Below the pieces are notes generated by a model, which searched no databases, had not been told where the DNA came from, and worked only from the letters and a program-made list of their open reading frames with translations. The position numbers and the translations under genes were made by a program. Positions 38,383 through 47,083 of a DNA stretch of 64,000 nt are shown one piece after another. Where the stretch lies: NCBI RefSeq assembly GCF_900115265.1, contig NZ_FOVU01000005.1:558001-622000 (forward strand), read 5' to 3'. Position 1 is the first letter of the stretch; each line of letters starts with the position of its first letter. The stretch comes from Bradyrhizobium sp. Ghvi (GTDB lineage: Bacteria > Pseudomonadota > Alphaproteobacteria > Rhizobiales > Xanthobacteraceae).

Positions 38383-39540
38383 TCAGCCCGTGGCAATGCG
38401 GTTGCGCCCTTGCGCCTTGGCGGAATAGAGCGCGCTGTCGGCGCGCGCGAGGAACGTGTCGGCAGTATCAACGTCGCGCAGCATCACGACGCCGGCGGAA
38501 ATCGTCACGCTCATGCCGGGCGAGAATGCGCTCCAGTCGAGCTCGGCGACGATGCTGCGCAGCCGGTCGAGCATACGCGATGCGGCCTCGCTCGTGGTGC
38601 CCGGCAGCAGCAGCAGAAACTCCTCGCCGCCATAGCGGCCGAAGCGGTCGTCGGGCCGGATGTTGGCGAAGATGGTGAGGGCGAAGGTCCGCAGTACCTC
38701 GTCCCCAACGGGATGACCGTAGACGTCGTTGATGCGCTTGAACCAGTCGAGGTCGATCAGCGCGATGGCGCAAGGGCTGCCGTTCTGACGCGACTTCTCC
38801 ATCTCCAGATCGAGAAGCCGCATGATGCAGCGGCGGTTATAGGAGCCGGTCAGCTCGTCGAGCTCGGCGAGCTCCTCGATGCGCCGATAGGCGGCCTTCA
38901 GCTCGTTGCTGCGCCGGTAAAGGATCTTGCGCAACGTGGCGCCGAACAGGCCGAGGAAGGCGCACTGCCCGATCACCAACGCGAAGCATAGCATCGAAGC
39001 GGCGCGCTCGAGGCGGCTCGCAACCGGTAGCCCGATCGGCAGGTCCGAGCCCAGGAACACGAAGGCGAGCCCGCAGGTGGCGAGCCCCCAGGTGATCATC
39101 GCCTGCCGCGAAGTCATGCGCAGTGTGCCGAATGCGAAGATCAGGAACAGCACCGCCAAAAAGGCGATCCCGAGGGTCGGCACCGACACCAGGAACACGA
39201 ATTGCAGCGCCATATGCGCCGAGATCTGGAAGACGCTCAGATAGTGGTCGGCAAACCTGTCGCCGACGCCGGCTTCCGACAGCACCGTGAAGGTGCCGAT
39301 GATCAGCAGGCCCCCGAACCAGAACAGCGTCGGAACATTGGTCGAGACGGCGCCGTCGAAGGCGTAAAGCAGCAGCACCGAGGCGCCGAGCGAATAGCTT
39401 GCGACCTGGCCGACATACATCTGGCGGCGCTGCCGTATCCGTCGCGCGCGCACGTCCGGGGACGCGGCATCGGACGCGAGCACGATATCCGCCACCTCAG
39501 CGGCATTCCGCTCCGGAAAGGACGTCGCGGCCGTGCTCAT
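38383..39540 (-). CDS. Membrane-anchored diguanylate cyclase
   Basis: A 385-residue protein making cyclic di-GMP. Roughly six membrane helices fill residues 40-205. A short coiled linker (RRSNELKAAYRRIEELAEL) follows, then a GGDEF domain from about 218 to 380. The active site reads RYGGEEF, a functional variant. The product inhibition motif RxxD is not clear just before it. The ATG at 39540 gives a start before the first helix; 15 further codons upstream look non-coding. It may respond to a membrane signal. No phosphodiesterase domain is present. Confidence 0.9.
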   Translation of the reverse strand: MSTAATSFPERNAAEVADIVLASDAASPDVRARRIRQRRQMYVGQVASYSLGASVLLLYAFDGAVSTNVPTLFWFGGLLIIGTFTVLSEAGVGDRFADHYLSVFQISAHMALQFVFLVSVPTLGIAFLAVLFLIFAFGTLRMTSRQAMITWGLATCGLAFVFLGSDLPIGLPVASRLERAASMLCFALVIGQCAFLGLFGATLRKILYRRSNELKAAYRRIEELAELDELTGSYNRRCIMRLLDLEMEKSRQNGSPCAIALIDLDWFKRINDVYGHPVGDEVLRTFALTIFANIRPDDRFGRYGGEEFLLLLPGTTSEAASRMLDRLRSIVAELDWSAFSPGMSVTISAGVVMLRDVDTADTFLARADSALYSAKAQGRNRIATG

Positions 39541-39976
39541 GGTCCCGCCAATGGTGGATGTCAGTCGAAAAAATCTACGTGGCAAGCCTTTAGGTTTGGT
39601 ATCCTTTTCGAACCGAATCCGAAGGGGACACTGCGCCCGTGAGGGGTCTTCGGCGGCGCGGAATTTTGCAGCCAGTTAGGCATCGCAGGCGATATCGCGG
39701 ACCAAAGCCGGCGCCGTGCGACATAAGGTGCAAGGGCGTGTTATGGACCGGCTCGATGGAGCCGTCTGTTCCGGCCCACGGTCCAGTCCGAAGAGAGTGT
39801 TTCCATATTATGTTACCGTTCCGGAGAAAAGCCGCGGACCGAGGGTGGGACAAGGGAACCGCGCGCATGTGGGGTAGATCACACAGGTCCCCGTATGACC
39901 GCGGTAGATTGAACAATTTTGCACCTCCCGTCGAACCGTCCCCCGCATCGACCCGACCAACTTTGCGAGACGGCCT
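39541..39976. other. Intergenic region upstream of the second ECF operon
   Basis: 436 bp between the divergent diguanylate cyclase and ECF genes. Small open frames are present but none looks coding. It should hold both promoters. I looked for ECF-type -35/-10 pairs (GGAAC, GTAAC) and found none that convinced me. Confidence 0.5.
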
Positions 39977-40546
39977 TTGAGCGTGACACAGGCGGCTACG
40001 GACGAGGTCCTCATCGCCAGGATCGCCCAAGGTGACCGGCTCGCCATGCAGGTGCTGTACGGGCGGCACCATGTCAGGGTCTACAGATTCGGGCTCAGGC
40101 TCGTGCGGGACGAGCAGACGGCGGAAGACCTCATCAGTGAGGTGTTTCTCGACGTTTGGCGTCAGGCCGGCAAGTTCGAGGGGCGGTCCGCTGTCTCCAC
40201 CTGGCTCCTGGCCATCACCCGATTCAAGGCCCTGTCTGCGCTTCGGCGCCGAAAGGATTTTGAGCTGGACGACGAAGCCGCCAACGCGATCGAGGACCAA
40301 TCCGATGATCCCGAAACGGTGGTGCAGAAGAAGGATACCAGTGAAGCGTTGCGGGAGTGTCTGACGGGCCTCTCGGCGGACCATCGGGAAATCGTCGACC
40401 TCGTCTACTACCACGAGAAGTCAGTGGAAGAGGTAGCCGAAATCGTCGGCATCCCGGAGAACACGGTAAAGACGCGCCTGTTCTATGCGCGCAAGAAATT
40501 GGCCGAACTGCTGAAGGCAGCCGGCGTTGAGCGAGGCTGGCCATGA
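39977..40546 (+). CDS. ECF-type sigma factor (second plus-strand pair)
   Basis: A 189-residue ECF sigma factor. Region 2 is seen in RDEQTAEDLISEVFLDVWRQ and STWLLAITRFKALSALRRR. Region 4 is LSADHREIVDLVYYHEKSVE then VGIPENTVKTRLFYARKK. The start is read as TTG 39977; GTG 39983 is possible. Its stop overlaps the anti-sigma ATG by four bases. The trio with the anti-sigma factor and the secreted subtilase downstream suggests control of an extracellular protease, but neither the regulon nor the signal is known. Confidence 0.88.
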   Translation: MSVTQAATDEVLIARIAQGDRLAMQVLYGRHHVRVYRFGLRLVRDEQTAEDLISEVFLDVWRQAGKFEGRSAVSTWLLAITRFKALSALRRRKDFELDDEAANAIEDQSDDPETVVQKKDTSEALRECLTGLSADHREIVDLVYYHEKSVEEVAEIVGIPENTVKTRLFYARKKLAELLKAAGVERGWP

Positions 40547-41235
40547 TGGCATTGAGCAAGAAGATGCTGGAGCAAGAGCCCAGTGAGATCGAGATGCTGC
40601 TGCCTTGGCACGCCGCCGGCACGCTGAACGCACGTGATGCCCGCCGCGTCGAGGAAGCGCTCGCCAGCGATCCGGAGCTTGCAAAACAATATGCGGTGAT
40701 ACGCGGCGAATACGAAGAGACCATCCACCTGAACGAGAGCCTGGGTGCTCCCTCGGCCCGCGCGATGCAGAAGCTGTTTGCTGCGATCGACGCCGAGCCG
40801 GCGCGCACGACGGGCGCGCTGCCGCTGTCGGCTCGTGTTGCGACGTTCTTCTCGAGCCTTTCGCCGCGCACACTGGCCTGGTCGGCGAGCTTGGGCGCCA
40901 TAGCGCTGCTGCTGCAGGCCGGCATCATCGGCGCCGTGCTGATGAAGACCCAGACAGCGACGTTCCAGACCGCATCGCTCTCGACCGGTACGCCGGTCAC
41001 GCGCGAGCTCGGGATAGCTGCTCCTTCGCGGGCGCTGGTGCGTTTCTCGCCCGAGGCGCGCGTTGCCGACATCACCGCGCTGCTCGACAGCTACCAGGCC
41101 TCGATCATCGGCGATGCCAAAGGCGGCATGTTCCGCCTCCAGTTCGACAAGGCGATGAGCCAGGAAGAGCTCACCGCGCTGCTCGGCAGGATGCAGCGCG
41201 AGAAGTTCGTCAACCTCGCCGTGGCGTCGCCTTAA
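40543..41235 (+). CDS. Anti-sigma factor, single-pass membrane type
   Basis: A 230-residue protein with the layout of an anti-sigma factor. An N-terminal cytoplasmic helical domain (MLLPWHAAGTLNARDARRVE, about 19-38) has no zinc-binding cysteines. A membrane helix is at about 110-132 (TLAWSASLGAIALLLQAGII). The rest is a periplasmic domain ending in FRLQFDKAMSQEELTALL. Its ATG overlaps the sigma stop, and the subtilase gene starts 16 bp after its stop. It likely sequesters the sigma factor; the periplasmic end could be a proteolysis-sensitive sensor. Confidence 0.82.
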   Translation: MMALSKKMLEQEPSEIEMLLPWHAAGTLNARDARRVEEALASDPELAKQYAVIRGEYEETIHLNESLGAPSARAMQKLFAAIDAEPARTTGALPLSARVATFFSSLSPRTLAWSASLGAIALLLQAGIIGAVLMKTQTATFQTASLSTGTPVTRELGIAAPSRALVRFSPEARVADITALLDSYQASIIGDAKGGMFRLQFDKAMSQEELTALLGRMQREKFVNLAVASP

Positions 41236-41251
41236 ACCCGCCTCTGCACCC

Positions 41252-42937
41252 ATGACGCGCAAGTCCGAGAGTCAGTTGCGAGCCGGGGCTCATGCTTCGT
41301 CGGTCGGAGCTGCGCTCCTGCTGGCCGCCTGCCTTGGTATCGAGGTGGCGCACGCCCAGGCGATCATGCGAACGCCCACGATCAGCGTTCCCTCGCGCAC
41401 GCCAACGATATCGCCGAACGTCGCGGCACGCGCCATGAACGTCGATCGCGGTCCGCGCGTGACGCCGCCGACGGCTCATATCACCGCGCGAATGGCGCCG
41501 AACCTGGTTCAGCCCTATGTGCACTACTCGCCGAACCTCTATCCGGCGTGCTCCGCGCCCTATCGCGATGCCGACGGCGAGTGCCTCGGACAGCCAAGCG
41601 GCGGCGGCTCCGGATCCGGCAAATCGGCCAAGAAGAGCACCGGTAAAGGACGAGGAAACAATACGCCCGCCACCATCGACGCGCGCAGCTTCGCCAACGA
41701 ATTCGTCGCCGAGATCGACAGCGCGCTATCACCGACCGAAGCCGACGAGCTCGCCCGACGTCACGGCTTGACCCGCGTTTCGTCAGAGAATTTCCTGCTC
41801 ATCGGAGCCACGGTCGGCCTGTTTCGCATTACCGACGGCCGGCCCTATGAGACGGTGCGGCGCGAATTCGCCGCCGACGGCAGCGTGCGCTCGCTGCAGC
41901 CGAACTTCCGCTATCTGCTTCAGGATCAGAAGCCGCCTGTGCCGAGCGAAGGCGATCCGGCGCAATACGCGCTGTCGAAGCTGCGCCTGCCGCAGGCGCA
42001 CACGCTGGCGCATGGCACCAACGTCACCATCGCAGTGATCGATTCCGGGATCGATGCCGGGCATCCCGAACTCGCCAATTCGATTGCCGACAGTTTCGAC
42101 GCGCTCGGCAGCGGCGAGGGGACCCATATCCACGGCACCGGCATTGCAGGCGTCATCGTGGCGCATGCGAAGCTGATGGGCAGCGCGCCGGAAGCACGCA
42201 TCATCGCCATCAGGGCCTTCGGCGGTACCACCGGCAGCGCCGAGAGCTCGTCCTACATCATCCTGCGCTCGCTCAATTATGCCGCCGAGCACGGCGCCCA
42301 GATCGTCAACATGAGCTTTGCTGGTCCGAAGGACGCGGTGATCGAGCGCGCGATCGCGGCAACCGCCGGCCGGGGCCTGGTGCTGATTGCGGCCGCCGGC
42401 AATGCCGGCGCCAAATCGCCGCCGCTCTACCCCGCCGCCAATCCCAACGTGATCGCGGTCAGCGCGACCGATCAGCAGGACAGGCTGTTCACCGCCTCCA
42501 ACCGCGGCAACTACATCGCGCTGGCTGCGCCCGGGGTCGACATCTTCCTGCCGGCGCCGGACGGCAAATACCAGATGACGTCTGGCACCTCGTTCTCGGC
42601 CGCCTATGTCTCCGGCGTTGCGGCACTGCTGCTCGAGCGCAACTACGCCTTGACGCCGGAAGCGCTGCGCATGACGCTGGCAAAAACCGCGCGTGACCTC
42701 GGTTCCCCCGGGCGTGACGATCTCTACGGCGACGGCGAGGTCGATGCGTTTGCCGCGGTGTCGGCCGTTCCAGCCGACAGCGCGACGCCGCTCGCATCTT
42801 CATCAGGTACAACTAAACGTGAAGACGCCGAGAAGCGCCGCGAGGACCCCGGTGTGCGCGCGATCGAACAGCCCTCGCTATCCAGTGCGGACGATAAATC
42901 CACGATTTCTCAGGTAGATAGACCGGCGGCGCGCTAG
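41252..42937 (+). CDS. Secreted S8 family serine peptidase (subtilase)
   Basis: A 561-residue subtilisin-like protease. A signal peptide ends near HAQA (residue 37). A propeptide-like region (about 38-235) includes a Gly/Ser/Lys-rich linker (SGGGSGSGKSAKKSTGKG). The catalytic triad is D264 (VIDSGID), H294 (HGTGIAG) and S447 (SGTSFSAAYVSG), with the oxyanion asparagine N384 (AAGNAG). A charged tail of about 60 residues follows the catalytic domain. It is third in the operon with the sigma and anti-sigma genes. It could be either the output or part of the signal-sensing proteolysis. Confidence 0.9.
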   Translation: MTRKSESQLRAGAHASSVGAALLLAACLGIEVAHAQAIMRTPTISVPSRTPTISPNVAARAMNVDRGPRVTPPTAHITARMAPNLVQPYVHYSPNLYPACSAPYRDADGECLGQPSGGGSGSGKSAKKSTGKGRGNNTPATIDARSFANEFVAEIDSALSPTEADELARRHGLTRVSSENFLLIGATVGLFRITDGRPYETVRREFAADGSVRSLQPNFRYLLQDQKPPVPSEGDPAQYALSKLRLPQAHTLAHGTNVTIAVIDSGIDAGHPELANSIADSFDALGSGEGTHIHGTGIAGVIVAHAKLMGSAPEARIIAIRAFGGTTGSAESSSYIILRSLNYAAEHGAQIVNMSFAGPKDAVIERAIAATAGRGLVLIAAAGNAGAKSPPLYPAANPNVIAVSATDQQDRLFTASNRGNYIALAAPGVDIFLPAPDGKYQMTSGTSFSAAYVSGVAALLLERNYALTPEALRMTLAKTARDLGSPGRDDLYGDGEVDAFAAVSAVPADSATPLASSSGTTKREDAEKRREDPGVRAIEQPSLSSADDKSTISQVDRPAAR

Positions 42938-43417
42938 CGCCTGCGACAACATTGCGCGCGGGTCAAACGTTAAAAAATCGAACGCCGCTTTTGAACGTTC
43001 AGCCAGCTGTCACGACCAAATTATGTGGGAGCGGTCATCCCTCCCCATCAGTCATATCAGGCGCGAGCGCCCATCCACCCCAAGCGCCCATATGGCTTGA
43101 CCCGTCCGGTTGTCCCCCCGGACGGGTCTTTTCTTTTCGGGCATCTGATTTCTGGAACGTCGTGTGAGATCAGCTTTCGGTTGAGCCCGCAGGTGTGATC
43201 GTTGTCGGGACTCGGCAGCGCCGCGCGGCAAGCCCGCTATGCTTGTGCGAAGCTTGACTCGCAAACCTCTTAAAAGTCCGCACGACTACGGAGTTTTTTG
43301 ACGAGAGCCGTGTCGTTGCTGGACAAGTCAAATCTTTTCCACAAAATATTCATGTCGCTTCTAAATTGATTCGTGTGCGTTGCGTCGCGTCCGTGTTTTC
43401 TCCAAACGGGCTTATTT
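42938..43417. other. Intergenic region after the subtilase gene, with possible small RNA
   Basis: 480 bp without a clear protein gene. It has a small GGCGCGAGCGCC hairpin at 43060-43071, a C-rich run CCCTCCCC at 43039-43046 that could pair with ribosome-binding sites, and a strong terminator at 43099-43137 lying 160 bp past the subtilase stop. The distance from stop to terminator leaves room for an independent transcript of about 100-150 nt. The rest (43140-43417), which leads into the next gene, shows nothing clear. Confidence 0.4.
43099..43137 (+). terminator. Rho-independent terminator
   Basis: An 11-bp perfect stem GACCCGTCCGG (43099-43109) with CCGGACGGGTC (43118-43128), an 8-base loop, and the T-rich tail TTTTCTTTT. 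It points to the plus strand. It ends either the ECF-subtilase operon or a separate small RNA. Confidence 0.9.
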
Positions 43418-44068
43418 ATGACACATCGCCAAGAGTCGGTTCGTGCCGCGGCTGCAGGTCGCGACATCGCTGCACGTTGGTGTGCTCTTGCCGAGCAGCG
43501 GCTGCAGCATCTCTCCGAAATGTTCGAGACCGGACGCTGGCGCCGCTACCACTCCGAGCTCGCCTTCCTCGAAAACATCCAGGAAGCCAAACGTGCGGTC
43601 GAAACCTGGCGCGCACTTGCAACCGGTGGGGACGTCGCCGCGGCCGCCGCGAGCGTGACCTCGGCATTCGGCTGGTCGCCGGCGACGATGCCGCGCGTGT
43701 TTCCGCGCGATCAGGCCGAGACTGTGCAGGCTCAGACTGTGCAGGCTCAGACTGTGCAGCCAAAGGCCGTGCACATCGCGCCCGAGAGCGCCGTTCCGGT
43801 CAGGCTCGAGCCGAAGCCGGACGTGCTGGCCGAAATCGTCGAGGCGCCGATCGCACCGATAGCGCCGGTCACTCGGGCGGCGCCGGCCGGGCGGATGGCG
43901 GCGCCGGCGGCTCCGCTGGCGCCAGCCGCGCCGTCGATCGCGTCCTTCCTTCAGACGTTCTCGCCGCCTGCCGATGAAATCGTCGCGGCTCCCGAGCGCG
44001 TGGTCGAATTCACCTTCAGCCTCGACGGCATCGAGGCGAAGTACCCCTTGCTGCGGAATACGTTCTAA
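43418..44068 (+). CDS. TIGR03809-like conserved protein
   Basis: A 216-residue protein of unknown role. I believe it matches the TIGR03809 family, found near TIGR03808 beta-helix proteins in this group. The start is ATG 43418 (MTHRQESVRAA). The conserved part is the first 65 residues, with RWCALAEQRLQHLSEMFETG and RWRRYHSELAFLENIQEAK. The middle is Pro/Ala/Val-rich and carries three TVQ repeats (about 102-116). A short conserved end (VVEFTFSLDGIEAKYPLL) follows. There is no signal or membrane helix. The convergent neighbour is the TIGR03808 protein. Confidence 0.65.
   Translation: MTHRQESVRAAAAGRDIAARWCALAEQRLQHLSEMFETGRWRRYHSELAFLENIQEAKRAVETWRALATGGDVAAAAASVTSAFGWSPATMPRVFPRDQAETVQAQTVQAQTVQPKAVHIAPESAVPVRLEPKPDVLAEIVEAPIAPIAPVTRAAPAGRMAAPAAPLAPAAPSIASFLQTFSPPADEIVAAPERVVEFTFSLDGIEAKYPLLRNTF
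43721..43765 (+). repeat. 15-bp tandem repeat within the TIGR03809-like gene
   Basis: ACTGTGCAGGCTCAG occurs at 43721-43735 and 43736-43750, with a diverged third unit at 43751-43765. It encodes TVQAQ-TVQAQ-TVQPK in frame. Units of 15 bp keep the frame, so the copy number could vary between strains. Confidence 0.9.
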
Positions 44069-44103
44069 ACGCCGCTAAGGCGTCCGCGTCCTCTCCGACC
44101 TAT

Positions 44104-44161
44104 CACCTGAGGTGCGAAGCATGGGACGCAGCGCGTCCCATGGAGAGCCTCGAAGGATGAA
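44104..44161. repeat. Palindromic intergenic repeat, family C, copy 2 (half element)
   Basis: It holds CACCTGAGGTGCGAAGC, a central GGGACGCAGCGCGTCCC hairpin and GAGCCTCGAAGGATGAAC. These match the left half of the copy at 63394-63528, so it is a shortened member. It lies between two convergent genes. Confidence 0.75.
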
Positions 44162-44184
44162 CAGCCCAGCTGCTGACCGCCTGC

Positions 44185-45555
44185 CTACTGCCGCACAGCA
44201 TTTCCGCCGACCATCACCTGCGCGAAACGTTGCGCACCGTCCGCCGTCAGGTCGGAGGTCACGGCCCGTGCATGGTCAAGGCCGACCACGGCGCCGCGCG
44301 GGGTTTCCGAGATCATGTTGTTGTTGACGAGGGCGGTGCCGGCGCCGGGTACGACGGAGATGCCGATTCCGGCGAGCGCCTTGCGGATCACGTTGCCCGT
44401 GATCGCCACGTCGCGCAGATATTTGCCCCAGCCGGCGACGATGCCGTAGGACGGCGCATTCTCGATCACATTGCCCGTGACGGAGGTGTCGGCCTCGACA
44501 TAGATGCCGATGCCGGCATCGTCGTCAGGCGCGGTGCCGATCGGCCGCTTCGGGATCAAATTGCGGATGATGTTGCCCTGGACCACCGCAAGGCGGCCGC
44601 CTTCGTTGAAATTGCAGACGGAGACGCCGACCGCGGCGCCGTCCACGGTGTTGTTGGCGATCACCGCGGCTTCGAACGCAAACTCGGAATAGAGCGCGAC
44701 CTCGCGCACGTCGCTGATGCTGTTGCCCGATATGTGGATGTTGGAGGCCGAGTTGCCGCGCACGGCTGAGTAATCGCAATTCTTGATGCGGTTGCCGCGC
44801 ACGATCACGTTGCCGGCCCGGAAGGCGTTGATGGCGTTGCCGTACTGGCCGGAGCCGCCCGGGCCCGCCTTGATATCCTCGATGCGGTTGTCCGCGACCA
44901 GCGTGCCGTCGTCGCCAATGGCCGTGCGCAGGATCTCGACGCCGTTGTCGCTGGTGCCGACAATGGTGTTGCGGGACACGCTGAGGCCCCTGGCATCGAA
45001 CGAGACCACGGCGGTCACGGCGGTGTTGGTCAAGATGTTGCCGGAGATATCGCCGGAGACCTGCTCCAGCCAGATCCCGCTGCCGCCGGATGCGGTGATC
45101 TCGCAATCGGTGATGCGGACATCGCGGCCGCCGAGCACATGGATCAGCCCGCGCCGTGTCGGCAGCGGAATGCCGCCGCCCTCGAAGGTGAGACCGGTGA
45201 GGCCGATCGCATCAGAGCCATCGCTCTGGATCGCGGACGCTCCGCCAGTGAAGACGAGCTTCGTCGCGCCGCGCACGCCGATCAGCTGAGCACCATCAGG
45301 CAATCGCAATAGTCCGGTGCGGTAGACACCAGGCGGAAGTGCCAGCGGCACCTGCGCGCGGGCCGTCGCGTCGATCGCCCGCTGCACCGCGCGGGTCTGA
45401 TCCTCGTTGCTGCCGGCTCGTACGCCATATTGGGTCGCATCGCGGCCGAGCAGCGACGTCAGCGGCGCCCCGCGGGCAGCGTCTACAGGCATGGCGAGCG
45501 CGCCGGCGATGCCGGCGGTCGAAGCTCCGATGAGATGACGGCGATTGAGGTCCAT
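44185..45555 (-). CDS. Tat-exported right-handed beta-helix repeat protein (TIGR03808-like)
   Basis: A 456-residue exported protein. The N-terminus MDLNRRHLIGASTAGIAGAL is a twin-arginine signal, cut near residue 30 (ARG-AP). A pectin-lyase-like start (AVQRAIDATARAQVPLALPP) leads into many parallel beta-helix coils of the form ISGNxI or VxGNxI, such as DISGNILTN, VIVRGNRIKN, HISGNSISD and VAITGNVIRK. The fold suggests carbohydrate binding or cleavage, but no catalytic set is evident and the function is unknown. It is convergent with the TIGR03809-like gene, with a repeat between them. Confidence 0.82.
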   Translation of the reverse strand: MDLNRRHLIGASTAGIAGALAMPVDAARGAPLTSLLGRDATQYGVRAGSNEDQTRAVQRAIDATARAQVPLALPPGVYRTGLLRLPDGAQLIGVRGATKLVFTGGASAIQSDGSDAIGLTGLTFEGGGIPLPTRRGLIHVLGGRDVRITDCEITASGGSGIWLEQVSGDISGNILTNTAVTAVVSFDARGLSVSRNTIVGTSDNGVEILRTAIGDDGTLVADNRIEDIKAGPGGSGQYGNAINAFRAGNVIVRGNRIKNCDYSAVRGNSASNIHISGNSISDVREVALYSEFAFEAAVIANNTVDGAAVGVSVCNFNEGGRLAVVQGNIIRNLIPKRPIGTAPDDDAGIGIYVEADTSVTGNVIENAPSYGIVAGWGKYLRDVAITGNVIRKALAGIGISVVPGAGTALVNNNMISETPRGAVVGLDHARAVTSDLTADGAQRFAQVMVGGNAVRQ

Positions 45556-45650
45556 GACGGGTCCTCCGGCGGACGCGGGAGTGTCCGCAGAAGGTTAGGT
45601 AGCGCAGGGCGTGCGGGACCGTGAGGAATGTTCGCGGTAGGGTTAAATGT

Positions 45651-46310
45651 TTACCGCAAGGTGTGCGTGTTCCGCGCCTTCCTTGCCAGCTGCACCATCT
45701 CCATCAGCATCGCTTCGCCCGCATCCACCAGCTCCTCAAGTGTGATCCGCGGGGCGCCCTTGCGCCGCGCGGCGCCGCTACGCGTGAGCAGGGGAATGTG
45801 GACGAACGCCGCCAGCCGCGGCCCGCCAACCCTCACGTTCTCGATCGCGCGCCAGCTTAAGTAGTTGCAGAGATAGGCCCCCGCATCGCGCGAGGGCCGC
45901 GCATCGATGCCGGTGAGGCGCGCGGCGCGCAGCAGCCTTGCCGTGTGTGGGCCGAACGTCATGGCGTCGGCGTGACCGGCAATGCCGCGCTTGCTCGAGC
46001 GGGTGTTGGCGGCATCGGGCCACAGCATGGTGACGGCGTTGCGTGCGCGGCTCTCGATGCGCAGGTACGGCGTGCGCGCGGCGAGGCCGAACATCAGCAG
46101 CGCATCCGGCTTCACCTTTGCCAGCACCTCCGGCAATTGCCGGTCGACTGCGGCGTAGGTCACCGGAAAGATATGCTGCGATAGCTCGACACCGTCCAGC
46201 GCGGGACGGCGCAGCCGCGCCAGCCGTGCCACCAGCGGTTGGGTCGGATTATGCGGCGCACCCGGAAACGGTCCGAACCCGGTGAGGAGAATGCGGAGCT
46301 TATCGGACAA
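45651..46310 (-). CDS. pcp: Pyroglutamyl-peptidase I (C15 family)
   Basis: A 219-residue cytoplasmic cysteine peptidase that removes N-terminal pyroglutamate. The motif ILLTGFGPFPGAPHNPT starts at residue 7. The catalytic glutamate is probably in YLRIESRARN, the cysteine in DAGAYLCNYLSW and the histidine in FVHIPLL. A TTG at 46310 is taken as the start because GAGGA lies nine bases upstream and it fits the family N-terminus; no ATG is close. It ends 82 bp from the CGNR-type gene, which reads into it on the same strand. Confidence 0.85.
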   Translation of the reverse strand: MSDKLRILLTGFGPFPGAPHNPTQPLVARLARLRRPALDGVELSQHIFPVTYAAVDRQLPEVLAKVKPDALLMFGLAARTPYLRIESRARNAVTMLWPDAANTRSSKRGIAGHADAMTFGPHTARLLRAARLTGIDARPSRDAGAYLCNYLSWRAIENVRVGGPRLAAFVHIPLLTRSGAARRKGAPRITLEELVDAGEAMLMEMVQLARKARNTHTLR

Positions 46311-46391
46311 TGGATGTGATCCTCTCGATCCTGCCGGGACGCTGGCATCCAGTAAACACCGGGACCAGCCGACTTCCAAGCGCGCAGGTGG

Positions 46392-46994
46392 TCAGGACTC
46401 CGATGTGGGATCGTGCCGGTGGCGTTCGCGGTAGGTCCGCGTCTTTTCCCGATTGCCGCACAGGGTGGTTTGGCACCAGCGCCGTGTGCCGGGCTTCGAG
46501 CGATCGAAAAACACCCGCTGGCACTCGTCGGCGGCGCACATCTTCAGCCGCCCGAGCATGCCGGCCGACGCCGCGTCGTACAATTCGGCGACGATCGCCG
46601 ACAGCCCCGCTTGCGCATCGCTCATCACCGGCCGGAGCGCGAAACCATCCTTGCCGATCGTGGCGACACGCAGTGCAAACGGCTCCATCGCGGCATTGAG
46701 AGGGGCGGTGACGGCCGGTTTGCGATGACGCTCCGTGGGCTCGCATTTGAGGTAGTCACGGATCGCGGCGCGCAGTCGCAACGCCGCCTCGAATGTCTTC
46801 TGCGATGGCGCAGCACGTTCGATCAGCCCATGCTGACGCATCCACTCGCCGAGCGCGGCGGGATCTTGCAACGCGTCCGCCTGCTGATGCTGGACGCCGC
46901 GATGGGTGAAGTGCCGCAGATCCAGCGTATTGGCGAAATCGTAGAGATTCGCCAGCGCATCCGGCACATGGAACTTGCGCGATTCCTTCGACAT
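46392..46994 (-). CDS. CGNR zinc finger protein (ABATE domain), putative regulator
   Basis: A 200-residue protein with an N-terminal ABATE domain (about 1-140) and a C-terminal CGNR zinc finger: CAADECQRVFFD, then RRWCQTTLCGNREK. This type is assumed to bind DNA as a stress-linked regulator. The ATG at 46994 is chosen because the family begins with a short basic leader; one at 47030 is less likely. It is divergent from the haloalkane dehalogenase gene with 89 bp between, so it may regulate that gene; this is an inference from position. Confidence 0.82.
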   Translation of the reverse strand: MSKESRKFHVPDALANLYDFANTLDLRHFTHRGVQHQQADALQDPAALGEWMRQHGLIERAAPSQKTFEAALRLRAAIRDYLKCEPTERHRKPAVTAPLNAAMEPFALRVATIGKDGFALRPVMSDAQAGLSAIVAELYDAASAGMLGRLKMCAADECQRVFFDRSKPGTRRWCQTTLCGNREKTRTYRERHRHDPTSES

Positions 46995-47083
46995 GGAACA
47001 CCATTTAATCTTGTTTACCGGTTGAAACAAGTAACAGGTATAGATCGTTTACTGGTGTGCAAGACAGAGAACGGAGTTTCATC

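Noticed and set aside
42980..42996. Second GAAC...GAAC pair as a possible LexA box
   Set aside because: The spacer is 9 bases rather than 7, and the right half is part of a GAACGTTC palindrome. It does not fit the alphaproteobacterial operator.
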